Source: Candidatus Hodarchaeota archaeon (GTDB lineage: Archaea > Asgardarchaeota > Heimdallarchaeia > Hodarchaeales > Hodarchaeaceae). From it: DNA of 39,650 nucleotides. Made by a program: the position numbers and the translations under genes. Within the stretch, counting starts at the first letter, position 1; each line of letters begins with the position of its first letter. Positions 16,585 through 25,845 of this stretch are shown piece after piece. The stretch covers positions 1 to 39,650 of the forward strand of contig JAEOTQ010000162.1 in assembly GCA_016839785.1 (NCBI GenBank). Direction: 5' to 3'. The notes under the pieces were generated by a model. That model was not told the DNA's origin, did not search any database, and saw nothing but the letters and a program-made list of their open reading frames with translations.

Positions 16585-19176
16585 TTGTCTTTTCAGTTGA
16601 ATCAAAATCATCTCACTAATAAGACATCAGATCTGGCTTTAATCCGACTAAAACCATTGATTCAAGAGATTCTACAGCTCAATCATAAAAATTCCAATCC
16701 AGAAACTTCAGATAATAGATTTGAAGAAATTATCATTTTTCATTTTGTCACTCTGATGTTTATTGGGATAGAAAATATTAATGAGCTCCTTAAATTAGAA
16801 TTAAAAGATTGGAACGAAGTATTTTCTTATTTTAGTGATCCTTGTGAAGTCGTCCTTCAATTAACAAAATTTCTATCGCTTTTAAATCAATCTGATCAGG
16901 TTTACGGTTATTATTCTGAAAATCGAGATTTCTTGCAAGAAAATTTAAGGAAAGTGGATTGGGGAACACATGCGGAAATGGTTTGTAGGGATATTGTTTT
17001 CAAGAAAAATCATAGAAGTCAATGTGAGGGAAATTCAACCAATATAAATTTCGATTTTTTAGATAAAATTGCTTATTTATTGATAGAGATAAGAAATAAA
17101 TCAAAAAAACACTCTGGAATTATATATACTCCGTATTATATTGCTGAGCAAATCACTGAGAAAATTATCATTCAGTGGTATAAAAAAACCATACATACTA
17201 ACCTCAAAACGAGACCAAATCAAAAACCTGTCCTTCTTGATCCTACTGTCGGTACAGGTATTTTTTTAATTGCTGCAGGAAACGCCTTATTGAACAATTT
17301 TAAAAAAGAAGCTCAAATCTCTTCAGATCTTTCTCTTAGAAAGGAGATTATAGAACATTATCTTTACGGTTTTGATAATGATCCGATTGGAATTCTAATT
17401 ACCAAGATCAAACTAAATTTGTGGATATTAGATGACTTAATTTCAAGTACCGAGTCAGATGTGGGTCTATCAGACAATATCTATCAGAGAGATTCTCTAT
17501 TCGAATATTCTTCTATGCCGTCACATATGGAATCGATCTCCAAACTCGAACAAGATTCTTGGAATGATAAATATTCTGTTTCTAGTGAAAAAAAATTTGT
17601 TTATAAAATTCCTTCGAAGTCTTCCTTCCATAAAAGAATAACAGATATTAATAAACTTAACAAAATGGTTTCTGAATTAGAAGATTCATATTATTTCATA
17701 ATAGAGGGAAGAAAGCGAGAGTGGAACGAATTTAAAGCCTTTTTGAACAATGAAACTAGAAAAAAAGTATATTTTTCGGTCTCTGATTACTATAATCCGA
17801 CAAACGATTCTTTTCTTGTCAGTTCGTGTGAATTACATCAAAATATGGGCGATAATCTTTCACTATGGAATTTTCATGAATCTTATCACAGAAGTGAACC
17901 TGGTCTTCCCCAAAAATTCGATATAATCGTTGGAAATCCCCCTTATATAGCGTTAACAGATTTAGCAATGATTACACGCCTTAAGATTAGACAAGAATTT
18001 CCAGAAATCTATAATGGGAATAGTGATGTGTCATATTTCTTTACGAAAAAAATGATTCAAAATTTAAACCCTAATGGGATTCTAGGGTTCCTTCTACCAA
18101 AATCTTTACTGTCCAGTGTCCATGCAATGAGTATTAGAGAATTCATTACAAAAAATTCCACTTTTCTTGAACTTCACGATTTTAATGGGATTCAATTATT
18201 TCCTCAAATTAATATCAAAACATGTTTCTTACTACTAAAAAAACAAATTAACAGTCAAAACAAAGAATTTTATGCATATAATTACTTTACAACAAAGATT
18301 GAGGATATTGAAGTTATAAGAATTTCTCAAACGCGGCTAAAATCGAATAAATGGACTCTATTATCGAGTTTACAACTTAAAATTATAGAAAAATTGATCA
18401 AGATATCGAACTTCAGGTTGAAAGATATTTCGTCAATTAGTAAAGGTATTGAAACAGGGTGTGACAAGATTTTCGCTCCCAAGATTCCTTACTTCTTTTC
18501 TAAGCAATTAAATTTGAATTCCTATAATTATAAACCATGGCTAAAAGGGAAGGAGATAAAGCCATTTTTTATAAGTCGTGAGGGTAGAGAGGTCTTATAT
18601 GCTCCAAAATCTCGACAGAAACAGATTAGAAAATCAAAAAAAGCTTACCAATTTTTGAAGGATAACCAAAATGAACTTTTAAACAGGAGTAGAGTGACTA
18701 AGTATTACTTATGGAGAGAGGGAGATGAACGTTACACTATGAATTGGCAAAATAGCAAGATTGTCACCCCCTATAAAGCAAAGAAGAATACTTTTGCTAT
18801 TGATAATCAAGGTTGTCTATCTTCCAAGGATGTTGTTTGGATCATTCCTAATAAAGAATTTCAGGATGATGATTATCTACAGGTTCTTGTAGCTTTATTG
18901 AATTCAAAAACACTCACATTCTACGCTCGATGTATGTTCAAAGACTTGGGAAATATGTTTGATTATTACCCCCTTCAAATTGATAGCTTTCCTCTCGTAA
19001 TGCCTATTCGGAATTCTCGAGAGTTCATCGACATTCTTAATCTAGTAAGACGATTCCGATACGAAAAAAGAAGTAAAAGAGAGAACTTGTTGCAAGATAT
19101 AGATAAAATGGTATATCAGTTGTACAATTTAACAAAAGAGCAGATCTTGGAAGTTGAGTCATTCACAAGTCGATAA
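16585..19176 (+). CDS. N6-adenine DNA methyltransferase, Eco57I/TaqI type
   Basis: Methylates adenine in DNA using S-adenosylmethionine. 863 residues. A helical N-terminal region (1-170) is followed by motif X-like GIIYTPYYIAEQI (about 179-191), SAM-binding motif I LLDPTVGTGIF (D219-G225), acidic FDNDP, and catalytic motif IV NPPY (N451-Y454). The C-terminal third is a target-recognition region with the typical SKGIETGCDKIF and KPWLKGKEIKPFF segments. I see no PD-(D/E)XK nuclease motif at the N-terminus, so it looks like a methyltransferase without an obvious fused restriction domain. The start is TTG 16585 with GGAGAT five bases upstream. It runs head-on into a second adenine methyltransferase 13 bases away. 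Its target sequence cannot be read from here. Confidence 0.9.
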   Translation: MSFQLNQNHLTNKTSDLALIRLKPLIQEILQLNHKNSNPETSDNRFEEIIIFHFVTLMFIGIENINELLKLELKDWNEVFSYFSDPCEVVLQLTKFLSLLNQSDQVYGYYSENRDFLQENLRKVDWGTHAEMVCRDIVFKKNHRSQCEGNSTNINFDFLDKIAYLLIEIRNKSKKHSGIIYTPYYIAEQITEKIIIQWYKKTIHTNLKTRPNQKPVLLDPTVGTGIFLIAAGNALLNNFKKEAQISSDLSLRKEIIEHYLYGFDNDPIGILITKIKLNLWILDDLISSTESDVGLSDNIYQRDSLFEYSSMPSHMESISKLEQDSWNDKYSVSSEKKFVYKIPSKSSFHKRITDINKLNKMVSELEDSYYFIIEGRKREWNEFKAFLNNETRKKVYFSVSDYYNPTNDSFLVSSCELHQNMGDNLSLWNFHESYHRSEPGLPQKFDIIVGNPPYIALTDLAMITRLKIRQEFPEIYNGNSDVSYFFTKKMIQNLNPNGILGFLLPKSLLSSVHAMSIREFITKNSTFLELHDFNGIQLFPQINIKTCFLLLKKQINSQNKEFYAYNYFTTKIEDIEVIRISQTRLKSNKWTLLSSLQLKIIEKLIKISNFRLKDISSISKGIETGCDKIFAPKIPYFFSKQLNLNSYNYKPWLKGKEIKPFFISREGREVLYAPKSRQKQIRKSKKAYQFLKDNQNELLNRSRVTKYYLWREGDERYTMNWQNSKIVTPYKAKKNTFAIDNQGCLSSKDVVWIIPNKEFQDDDYLQVLVALLNSKTLTFYARCMFKDLGNMFDYYPLQIDSFPLVMPIRNSREFIDILNLVRRFRYEKRSKRENLLQDIDKMVYQLYNLTKEQILEVESFTSR

Positions 19177-19189
19177 CTTAGTTATAACT

Positions 19190-21700
19190 TCATCTGAGAT
19201 AAGAAAAATCTGTTTTGGCTTTATCAATACGGGCTTGAACAATTCGTTGTAATGCTTTATGCATTATTTCCAAATCATTGTCCGCAAATGAATAGATCTG
19301 CTTAAGAAAAAGGTCTAAAATTCGCTTAGAGGTCGGATGTCCAGTTTTGATAAAAGAAGAAGGTTTAGATTTCATCACTTTCTCGAAGAGTGCTGAGTAT
19401 TCCTGTCTGTTCTCACTAAAATTGAAGGATGGTATCTTGATTTCTTGATACTCATAAACTTTGACATCCAATCCTCCTTCTCCGAGATTTCTACGTCCTA
19501 ATAATTCAATTTGTATGGAGACAAAAATTGTGTTTAAATATAAAAGCAGAAACTCGGTTAGATCTTGTTTGCCAATTAGTACCCCAGTCCGTGGAGTTAT
19601 CCCATATAACCGGGCATCAAAATAATAATTATGGGGATTATAGAAGAACGGATAACGATCATTTATTGTCATAATGCAGAGAATTGGACAAGAACGATAA
19701 TACTCTACAGGTAGTGAGTACCAATATTTACGATTTGAGCAAGTTGTTCTTAAAGCATAAGAGTTTCCTTTTATAGGTCTCCATGTTTCTCCCCATCTGA
19801 TATACTTTCTAATTCCAGGTTTTAGCTCAGAAGACTTTTTCTTGGGTACTATAAGGACTATATAGTTTAATAAATCATTAGTAACTTTGAATCCTTCAAG
19901 TTCTTTTGGTGATTTGATCAAGTAGTTTGGAACCCATACCTCATTCCGGGAAGTTATATGTGAAATTGGTTCATTCGGTTCTGCATCTTCATTCAGGATC
20001 TGATGCATCCAGTACTCCCGTTCTATTACAAATGTTTCTTCTTTTAATAGAAAACCTTGTTCATTTAAAACTGACTGTAACTCTTTATTTTTTGGCTTCA
20101 AAACTAAACTCGCATCTTTTGGATCTACCCTGGAAACGAAAAATTTATTCATTTTTCCAGGTTTACCAAGGTAAAAAAAGTCATTTGCCCCAGTTGTAAA
20201 GCCTCTACGAACAGATGTATAATCTTTCAGATATTTCATATCACCGTCTGCTTTTTCCAGAAATTCAAGGTAGGCACTTGGAGCTTTTGCAAATACTCCC
20301 CACTTTGGTTCTAATAAGAGTTTACCCTCCTTAATGGGTACAAATGCAGCACCCTCACTCATAGAAATTGCTTTTTGAATCCCGAAGGAAGTAATTTGCT
20401 TGAGGTTGTCTTTAGAATTAATCCAAATGAACTTAACCTGATGAGAGGATGACCTTAGTTCAAGACGTTGCCTCTCACTCTTAAAGTGGAGAGTCATTAT
20501 TGCTGTATTTACATCAACTGAAGGAATTAATTTCTCTAACCGAGAGGACACAATTAAATCTATATAAAAATGCTCTAGAAGGAAAAGTTGAAGCAATGAA
20601 CCATACTTGACGCCCATCCATGAATTCGGAATAATTAATCCCATACGATCATTGGGTTTTAGAAATTCTGAAATAAATAGCAAGAAGTAGATATATAAAC
20701 TAGATTGTCCAGAAATTCGAAAAGAGGTATTTCTTTTTCTAAAGTTTGTAATAATATCAGTAGAAGAGACACAATTTCTGATAAACCGTTTCTCAGTGGC
20801 TGGAATTAGCTCTTGACGAGTGTAAGGTGGATTCATCAGAATTGTAACCGCTCCATTTTTTTCATGATGGAGTTCTTTCAGAATTGAACTAGTCGTGAAT
20901 AAGTCTTGATTATAAACTTGACATTTCGTTGTTTGGAAGCGAAATTTACAGAATACTATGATTGCACTTTCGCAGATGAGAGATAGTAGGGGATCCTTCT
21001 CAATAGCAATAACTTTTCTTACTTGATATTTAAGATCGAATGAATTTTTTAATGCACGGAGTAAGAAAACACCTGTACCAGCCGCAGGATCAATAATAAT
21101 CTCTGTTTCAGAACTAATAACTTGATTAGAAATGAAGTCTACTATAGAAATTGGAGTAAAAACTTGACCTAACATCTGTTTTTTCTGTTGTCCAATACTC
21201 CTGTCAAAATAATAAGGCAATTTCATTTGAGAATAATTCATTAATTTATACGTATCTTGGTGAAAATATTTCACACATGTATCGAATATTTTAGAATTAG
21301 AGACAAATAACTCAATAATGGCTTGCAGAGGGAATATTGATGAATGAAACAAGGGGATATCTAAGTTACTCTTAGCAATTCTCTTACTTATCTTTGAAAT
21401 TCCTATTCTTAGTAAATTTTGACCCAAACTTTCATCTGTATATTCGAGTGTCTTTAAACCAATATTTAGAATGTCATAAATCAGAACAGCTACAACTTTT
21501 GCGATGGAATCAAGTTTACGATCAGTCTCGATCCTCATTTCTGGAAAAAATAATCTCAGGAATTTGGTTTCCGATTCTGATGCCGAACTTGAGGATGCTA
21601 CCAACTCATGAATCATTTGACGAATATGGGGTGTTATTTGCTGGATAAATTCAGAAAAAAAATCTTCATCAAACTGTGATACCAAATCGTCACCATTCAT
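19190..21700 (-). CDS. Second N6-adenine DNA methyltransferase
   Basis: 836 residues with the same gamma-type architecture as its convergent neighbour but a clearly different sequence. A helical N-terminal region of about 170 residues precedes motif X-like MLGQVFTPISIVDFI (about 176-190), motif I IIDPAAGTGVFLL (D204-G210), acidic IEKDP and catalytic NPPY (N290-Y293). The target-recognition region includes SVRRGFTTGANDFFYL and KSPKELEGFKV. No nuclease motif is visible. ATG 21700 follows the glycosylase TAA after 7 bases, so the two genes are almost certainly one transcript. Together with the plus-strand enzyme it makes an unusual pair of large adenine methyltransferases; a divided modification or defence role is inference. 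Confidence 0.9.
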   Translation of the reverse strand: MNGDDLVSQFDEDFFSEFIQQITPHIRQMIHELVASSSSASESETKFLRLFFPEMRIETDRKLDSIAKVVAVLIYDILNIGLKTLEYTDESLGQNLLRIGISKISKRIAKSNLDIPLFHSSIFPLQAIIELFVSNSKIFDTCVKYFHQDTYKLMNYSQMKLPYYFDRSIGQQKKQMLGQVFTPISIVDFISNQVISSETEIIIDPAAGTGVFLLRALKNSFDLKYQVRKVIAIEKDPLLSLICESAIIVFCKFRFQTTKCQVYNQDLFTTSSILKELHHEKNGAVTILMNPPYTRQELIPATEKRFIRNCVSSTDIITNFRKRNTSFRISGQSSLYIYFLLFISEFLKPNDRMGLIIPNSWMGVKYGSLLQLFLLEHFYIDLIVSSRLEKLIPSVDVNTAIMTLHFKSERQRLELRSSSHQVKFIWINSKDNLKQITSFGIQKAISMSEGAAFVPIKEGKLLLEPKWGVFAKAPSAYLEFLEKADGDMKYLKDYTSVRRGFTTGANDFFYLGKPGKMNKFFVSRVDPKDASLVLKPKNKELQSVLNEQGFLLKEETFVIEREYWMHQILNEDAEPNEPISHITSRNEVWVPNYLIKSPKELEGFKVTNDLLNYIVLIVPKKKSSELKPGIRKYIRWGETWRPIKGNSYALRTTCSNRKYWYSLPVEYYRSCPILCIMTINDRYPFFYNPHNYYFDARLYGITPRTGVLIGKQDLTEFLLLYLNTIFVSIQIELLGRRNLGEGGLDVKVYEYQEIKIPSFNFSENRQEYSALFEKVMKSKPSSFIKTGHPTSKRILDLFLKQIYSFADNDLEIMHKALQRIVQARIDKAKTDFSYLR

Positions 21701-21707
21701 CGTTCAT

Positions 21708-22415
21708 TTAATCAAAAAAAGAATCCAAAGGAGTGATTTTAGGAACTATTTGCTCATAGTAAGTACAGAGAATGTTCATTGGACATATATAACACCTAGG
21801 CTTTACTGATACACAAAGAGTAGCTCCCAAATCCATGATTGCTTGATTTTTTTTCCAAACATCTCCACCCATGATGAATTCTTCTGCAAAAATCCACATT
21901 TTTTTGTCAAATTTAGAATTTCTCTCATCTCTCCAAAATCCGAATACCCGGCTAATCACTCTCTCGACATTTACATCAACGATAGCTGCACTTTTGTCAT
22001 TTATTTCAAATGCAAAACTAAGAATCGCTCCTGCGGTATACCGACCAATACCTTTTAAGTCTAATAACTCATCAAGGGAAGAAGGAAATTGTCCGTTTCT
22101 ATTTTTTGATATTTCCTTTGCAATCTCGAGAAGGAATTTCCCTCTTCGAGTATATCCAATTTTATCAGTAATTCTCCTTACTTGGTGTAGGGAAGCTCGT
22201 GCTAAATCATCTATTCCAGGAAATTGTTTAAGAAATTCCCCATAAATTGGAATTACAATCTCCACATTGGTTTGTTGTAGCATAATTTCACTTACAAGAA
22301 TATGATAAGGGTCCCTTGTTTTTCTCCATGGTAAATCACGTCCGTTCTTTTCAAACCATTCAATTAAAAGGTTGGTAAAACTATGTAATGCTTTAAGCTG
22401 CGATTCGTTAATCAA
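21708..22415 (-). CDS. HhH-GPD DNA glycosylase, MutY / G-T mismatch glycosylase (Mig) type
   Basis: Removes a mispaired base (adenine opposite oxidised guanine, or thymine opposite guanine). 235 residues. It contains the catalytic Glu in SEIMLQQT (E43), the helix-hairpin-helix LKGIGRYTAGAI with Tyr126, catalytic Asp in IVDVNVERV (D147), and a [4Fe-4S] ligand set C201-x6-C208-x2-C211-x5-C217. The MLQQT segment is MutY-like. However, the protein lacks the C-terminal Nudix-like domain of MutY, and Tyr126 plus the short length fit archaeal Mig-type thymine glycosylases. Both have Tyr at this position, so specificity stays open. The start is TTG 22415, with only a weak ribosome-binding site. It is the upstream gene of an operon with the adenine methyltransferase. 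Confidence 0.9.
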   Translation of the reverse strand: MINESQLKALHSFTNLLIEWFEKNGRDLPWRKTRDPYHILVSEIMLQQTNVEIVIPIYGEFLKQFPGIDDLARASLHQVRRITDKIGYTRRGKFLLEIAKEISKNRNGQFPSSLDELLDLKGIGRYTAGAILSFAFEINDKSAAIVDVNVERVISRVFGFWRDERNSKFDKKMWIFAEEFIMGGDVWKKNQAIMDLGATLCVSVKPRCYICPMNILCTYYEQIVPKITPLDSFFD

Positions 22416-22440
22416 GTAATTACACTCTAATCAATCACTT

Positions 22441-22459
22441 AATCTCTAAGAGTGAGATT
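22441..22459. promoter_or_regulatory. Inverted repeat AATCTC-N7-GAGATT
   Basis: A perfect 6-base inverted repeat in the divergent gap upstream of the glycosylase gene (22416-22614). It may be an operator; the arms are short and could arise by chance. Confidence 0.2.
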
Positions 22460-22614
22460 CTTATGTGTTTCACAGTAATAAACACTTTATATTATTTTTC
22501 TATAGAACTATGTCGAAAATAGGAAACACCTCTCTGAAATAGTCTACCTTTAGAAGAACGCTTAAAAAACAAAGTGTCTGTTCGGTGACTTACCAAAAGG
22601 GATGCTTGATAAAA

Positions 22615-23421
22615 ATGAGTGAGAAAGATGAATCCACAACTAAGAAGCTGGGGCGATTTTTTGGGAAGAAAGCGGTAGAGGCAGGTAATGTAATTAATCG
22701 TGAGATGAAACGTGCAGGAAAAATCGCGAGAGACGAATTATCTGATATTGATTTTGGAAATGTAGTAGTTAAACCTTCTCAAAAACCCAAGAATGAGTCT
22801 TACGTTCGATTCACACGAAGAGAACGTCCCACAAAAACATATACTCAAGCCCATAGAACGGTTCAATTCTTCTCTCGACATCCTGAAAAGAAGGAAATGA
22901 ATCCTGGAATTGACGGACTTGTAAGTTTCTCAATATTAATGACCCCATTTGCGCTTTTGACAGGAATTTTGATATTATTTACTAATTTAAATGAGTTTGT
23001 AGCCATATTTTTCCTCTTTCTCTATACTCTATTTATTGCAATACCTGGGGCATATTTAGGTTTGGATTCTATATTAGCTGGAGCTCGATCTGTCATATTA
23101 GGTGGAGCTTCGGTATTTCGTGGGTTTTTGGAGTTTATCAAACTAATAATTCAAGGAATTATTGAATTAGGCATCTTACTTTTGAATAGCATGTTTGGAT
23201 TTCTTAAAGGAGCCTTCGATACTGTAGCAGACTATGTTGTATTTATAATTGTCTACGCCATTTTTGCTGGTGGAATTTGGGCAATTCTTTTAACCTTACA
23301 ATTAGAATTGGAAACATTAGTTGTCCTAGGTCTTATGGTATTAATTCCGGCCTTATTACCAGCAAGCATTGCCCATCGTTATTGGTTAATTTGGCGCTTA
23401 GGAAGAGAATCCAAATCTTAA
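22615..23421 (+). CDS. Multi-helix membrane protein, unknown
   Basis: 268 residues from ATG 22615; TTG 22606 and GTG 22585 are in-frame alternatives, and AAAGG at 22597-22601 suits TTG 22606 best. About 95 charged N-terminal residues, with a basic helical region (KKLGRFFGKKAVEAGNVINR), precede about five hydrophobic segments from GLVSFSILMTPFALL to the end. The family is not recognised. The Lrp regulator follows about 40 bases downstream and may share its transcript. A transport role cannot be claimed from sequence. Confidence 0.7.
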   Translation: MSEKDESTTKKLGRFFGKKAVEAGNVINREMKRAGKIARDELSDIDFGNVVVKPSQKPKNESYVRFTRRERPTKTYTQAHRTVQFFSRHPEKKEMNPGIDGLVSFSILMTPFALLTGILILFTNLNEFVAIFFLFLYTLFIAIPGAYLGLDSILAGARSVILGGASVFRGFLEFIKLIIQGIIELGILLLNSMFGFLKGAFDTVADYVVFIIVYAIFAGGIWAILLTLQLELETLVVLGLMVLIPALLPASIAHRYWLIWRLGRESKS

Positions 23422-23467
23422 ACGAGGATAACGTTGAAAACTACCTCATGATCCTGGGGAAATGTCA

Positions 23468-23929
23468 ATGGATAAATCATTAGACGAAACTGATCATACA
23501 ATATTGAGAGCTCTTTGTAAAGATGGAAGAACTGTATATCGAGATATCGCTAAAAAATTGGAAATATCACCACAGACAATTTCTGACAGGTTAAAGAAGT
23601 TAGAGAAAAACGAGGTGATTCGTAAATTTACAATTGATATTGATCCAGAAAAGATTGGATATGATATTGAATTCATTTGCGAACTGGATATAGATGCGAG
23701 TCGTATGGATCATATTCTCACGATACTTGATAAAATCTCGGAAATCAATGTAATAAAGATCACAACAGGAATCCATGATATTTTATGCATTGGAAATGCT
23801 GCTTCGATAGGAAATTTGCACAAAATTGTAGAAAAACAGATATCTCTGATTGAGGGAGTAAATAAAACCTATACGTCGATTACCTTGAGAAAATTCAAAC
23901 AAAACCAGATTCTTAACTATGACGTCTAG
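23468..23929 (+). CDS. Lrp/AsnC family transcriptional regulator
   Basis: About 153 residues. The N-terminal winged helix-turn-helix (LDETDHTILRALCKDGRTVY, then DIAKKLEISPQTISDRLKKL) binds DNA. The C-terminal part has the beta-alpha-beta RAM-type ligand and oligomerisation fold (EFICELDIDASRMDHILTIL, then INVIKITTGIHDILCIG). Such regulators usually respond to amino acids. ATG 23468 is favoured over ATG 23462 because GGGGA lies at a workable distance only from the later one. It sits directly before ornithine aminotransferase, which it may control. Confidence 0.92.
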   Translation: MDKSLDETDHTILRALCKDGRTVYRDIAKKLEISPQTISDRLKKLEKNEVIRKFTIDIDPEKIGYDIEFICELDIDASRMDHILTILDKISEINVIKITTGIHDILCIGNAASIGNLHKIVEKQISLIEGVNKTYTSITLRKFKQNQILNYDV

Positions 23930-23946
23930 TGGATGAAACCCGCTAG
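23926..23946 (+). promoter_or_regulatory. Stem-loop at the end of the Lrp gene
   Basis: CTAGTGG (23926-23932) can pair with CCGCTAG (23940-23946) with one G-U wobble and a 7-base loop, overlapping the Lrp stop codon. It could be a 3' hairpin or an operator-like dyad in the 175-base gap before ornithine aminotransferase. No T-tract follows directly, so a terminator is unlikely. Confidence 0.25.
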
Positions 23947-24104
23947 AAACATCTAGTAAATGGACAAACCAATAATCCAGTATTGAATTAATAGTGCTGT
24001 GTCCGAAAGTTTTTTAATGAAGTAAGCTTTTGTCCGTTTCAGAGATGATATCTCAATATCCTTCATATTTGAGGGAACATTTTATTTGAGTTGATGTGAT
24101 TAAT

Positions 24105-25304
24105 ATGACCAGTTCTAAAAGATATATTGAGTTAGATTCGGAATATGGTGCCCATAACTATCATCCAATTCCTGTTGTGATAACTAAAGCCAAAGGTGTG
24201 TGGGTTCATGATCCTGAAGGAAAAAAATATTTAGATTGTCTTTCGGCATATTCTGCTGTGAATCAAGGCCATCTACATCCGAAAATTGTCGAAGCACTTG
24301 AAAATCAATTGAAACGTGTTGCTTTAACATCAAGAGCTTTCCATAATGACAGAATGGGACTTTTCCTAAAACATTTGCTTGAAATTTGTGGAGAGGGGTT
24401 CGACATGGCTTTACCCATGAATACAGGCGCAGAAGCAGTTGAAACTGCACTTAAAATGGTACGAAAATGGGGTTATGAAGAAAAAGGAGTGAAAAAAGAT
24501 AAAGCTGAAATTATTGTTTGCGAAAATAATTTTCACGGTCGTACCACGACAATAGTTGGTTTTTCTACAGATCCAGATGCATATACTGGATTTGGGCCTT
24601 ATACGCCAGGTTTTAAAGTAATACCTTATGATAATATTGAAGCTCTTGAGGAAGCTATTACTCCAAACACTGTAGCGTTTATGGTTGAACCTATCCAGGG
24701 TGAAGCGGGGGTAATAGTTCCAGCAGAAGGCTATTTGAAGAAAGTACGCGAGATTTGTTCTAAAAATAATGTATTGATGATTTTAGACGAAATACAAACA
24801 GGTTTTTGTAGAACTGGCAAGATGTTCTGTCATCAGCATGAAGGAATTGTTCCTGACGTAATGACACTGGGAAAAGCGTTAGGAGGAGGTCTATTGCCAG
24901 TCTCAGCCGTCGTTAGTCGCAAAGAAATTATGAAAGTCTTCACCCCTGGTGTACACGGGTCAACCTTTGGTGGTTTTCCATTAGCTTGTGCGGTGGGAGA
25001 TGCAGCATTGGATGTTCTTGTCAATGAAAACCTTGATGAAAGAGCTACAACTCTAGGTAACTTATTTCTTCAAAAATTAAAAGAAATAAAGCATTCTAGA
25101 ATAAAGGAAGTGCGGGGAAAAGGCTTACTGACTGCAATCGAACTAAATGAAAAGGCACGACCTTTTACACAACAATTAATCAGCAAAGGGATACTGGCAA
25201 AAGAAACTCATGACTATGCTATCAGATTTGCACCACCCCTTGTCATTGAAAAAGAAGATATTTTGTGGGCTGCTAATATTATTAAAGAGATTCTTGAATC
25301 CTAA
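24105..25304 (+). CDS. rocD: Ornithine aminotransferase (class III, PLP)
   Basis: Transfers the delta-amino group of ornithine to 2-oxoglutarate, giving glutamate-5-semialdehyde. About 399 residues, the normal length. The N-terminal YGAHNYHPIPV and TSRAFHND segments are hallmarks of ornithine aminotransferase rather than acetylornithine aminotransferase. The PLP site is present: NTGAEAVETA, NNFHGRT, LDEIQTGF (Asp231) and the Schiff-base lysine in TLGKALGGG (Lys260; numbering from GTG 24096). ATG 24105 is preferred, though GTG 24096 is in frame and no ribosome-binding site settles it. The upstream Lrp regulator and the cyclodeaminase-family enzyme at 29177 support an ornithine/proline role. 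Confidence 0.93.
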   Translation: MTSSKRYIELDSEYGAHNYHPIPVVITKAKGVWVHDPEGKKYLDCLSAYSAVNQGHLHPKIVEALENQLKRVALTSRAFHNDRMGLFLKHLLEICGEGFDMALPMNTGAEAVETALKMVRKWGYEEKGVKKDKAEIIVCENNFHGRTTTIVGFSTDPDAYTGFGPYTPGFKVIPYDNIEALEEAITPNTVAFMVEPIQGEAGVIVPAEGYLKKVREICSKNNVLMILDEIQTGFCRTGKMFCHQHEGIVPDVMTLGKALGGGLLPVSAVVSRKEIMKVFTPGVHGSTFGGFPLACAVGDAALDVLVNENLDERATTLGNLFLQKLKEIKHSRIKEVRGKGLLTAIELNEKARPFTQQLISKGILAKETHDYAIRFAPPLVIEKEDILWAANIIKEILES

Positions 25305-25396
25305 AGAGTATAGAGGGAGTTATATGTTTTTTTTTACAAATAGTTTAATGCGTGTATGACTTTCAGCCTATGAAATTCGTTTGGAAATTGAATAAA

Positions 25397-25816
25397 ATGA
25401 AATTAAAAGTTAAAAAAATTTCTAAAAACGCTCAAATCCCAACTAAACATAAGAAAAACGATGCAGCATTTGATCTTTATGCAATTGATGATCTAAATCT
25501 TCATGTTGGTAGTACGGCCATTGTTCACACAGGTATATGCTTAGAGATTGAATCAGGATTCTTCGCAAAAATTGAAAGTAGAAGTTCTCTTGCTAGAAAA
25601 GGTATTTTTTGTACAGCGGGAGTCATAGATTCTGGGTATCGAGGGGAAGTCATGATTGTCATGAACAACAAAGGCTTAGAAGATTATCTAATTCATTCTG
25701 GTCATAGGGTGGCTCAATTAGTTATCCACAGAGTTGAAGAAGTGGAAATAAGTGAAATTGATTGGCTTGATGAGAAATTAGACAGAGGTGGAGGATTTGG
25801 GAGTAGTGGGGAATGA
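25397..25816 (+). CDS. dut: dUTP diphosphatase (trimeric dUTPase family)
   Basis: Hydrolyses dUTP to dUMP and diphosphate, keeping uracil out of DNA. 139 residues from ATG 25397; earlier in-frame starts at 25370 (ATG) and 25352 (GTG) would add a tail that the family does not have. All five dUTPase motifs are visible: DAAFDLYA, SRSSLARKG, GVIDSGYRGEV (catalytic Asp and base-binding Tyr), GHRVAQLVI and the C-terminal Gly-rich RGGGFGSSG that closes the site. The related dCTP deaminase is less likely because of this last motif. It lies 92 bases after ornithine aminotransferase on the same strand. Confidence 0.92.
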   Translation: MKLKVKKISKNAQIPTKHKKNDAAFDLYAIDDLNLHVGSTAIVHTGICLEIESGFFAKIESRSSLARKGIFCTAGVIDSGYRGEVMIVMNNKGLEDYLIHSGHRVAQLVIHRVEEVEISEIDWLDEKLDRGGGFGSSGE

Positions 25817-25845
25817 ATATAATCTCGTAATTCAGATTTCTTCTG

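Noticed and set aside
21871..22245. A 124-codon plus-strand frame opposite the glycosylase
   Set aside because: It is antisense to a gene with complete HhH-GPD and Fe-S motifs, and no domain is seen in its translation.
15859..22415. A full BREX, DISARM or classical restriction-modification system
   Set aside because: Only methyltransferases and a glycosylase are recognisable; no nuclease, helicase, phosphatase or ATPase component is present.
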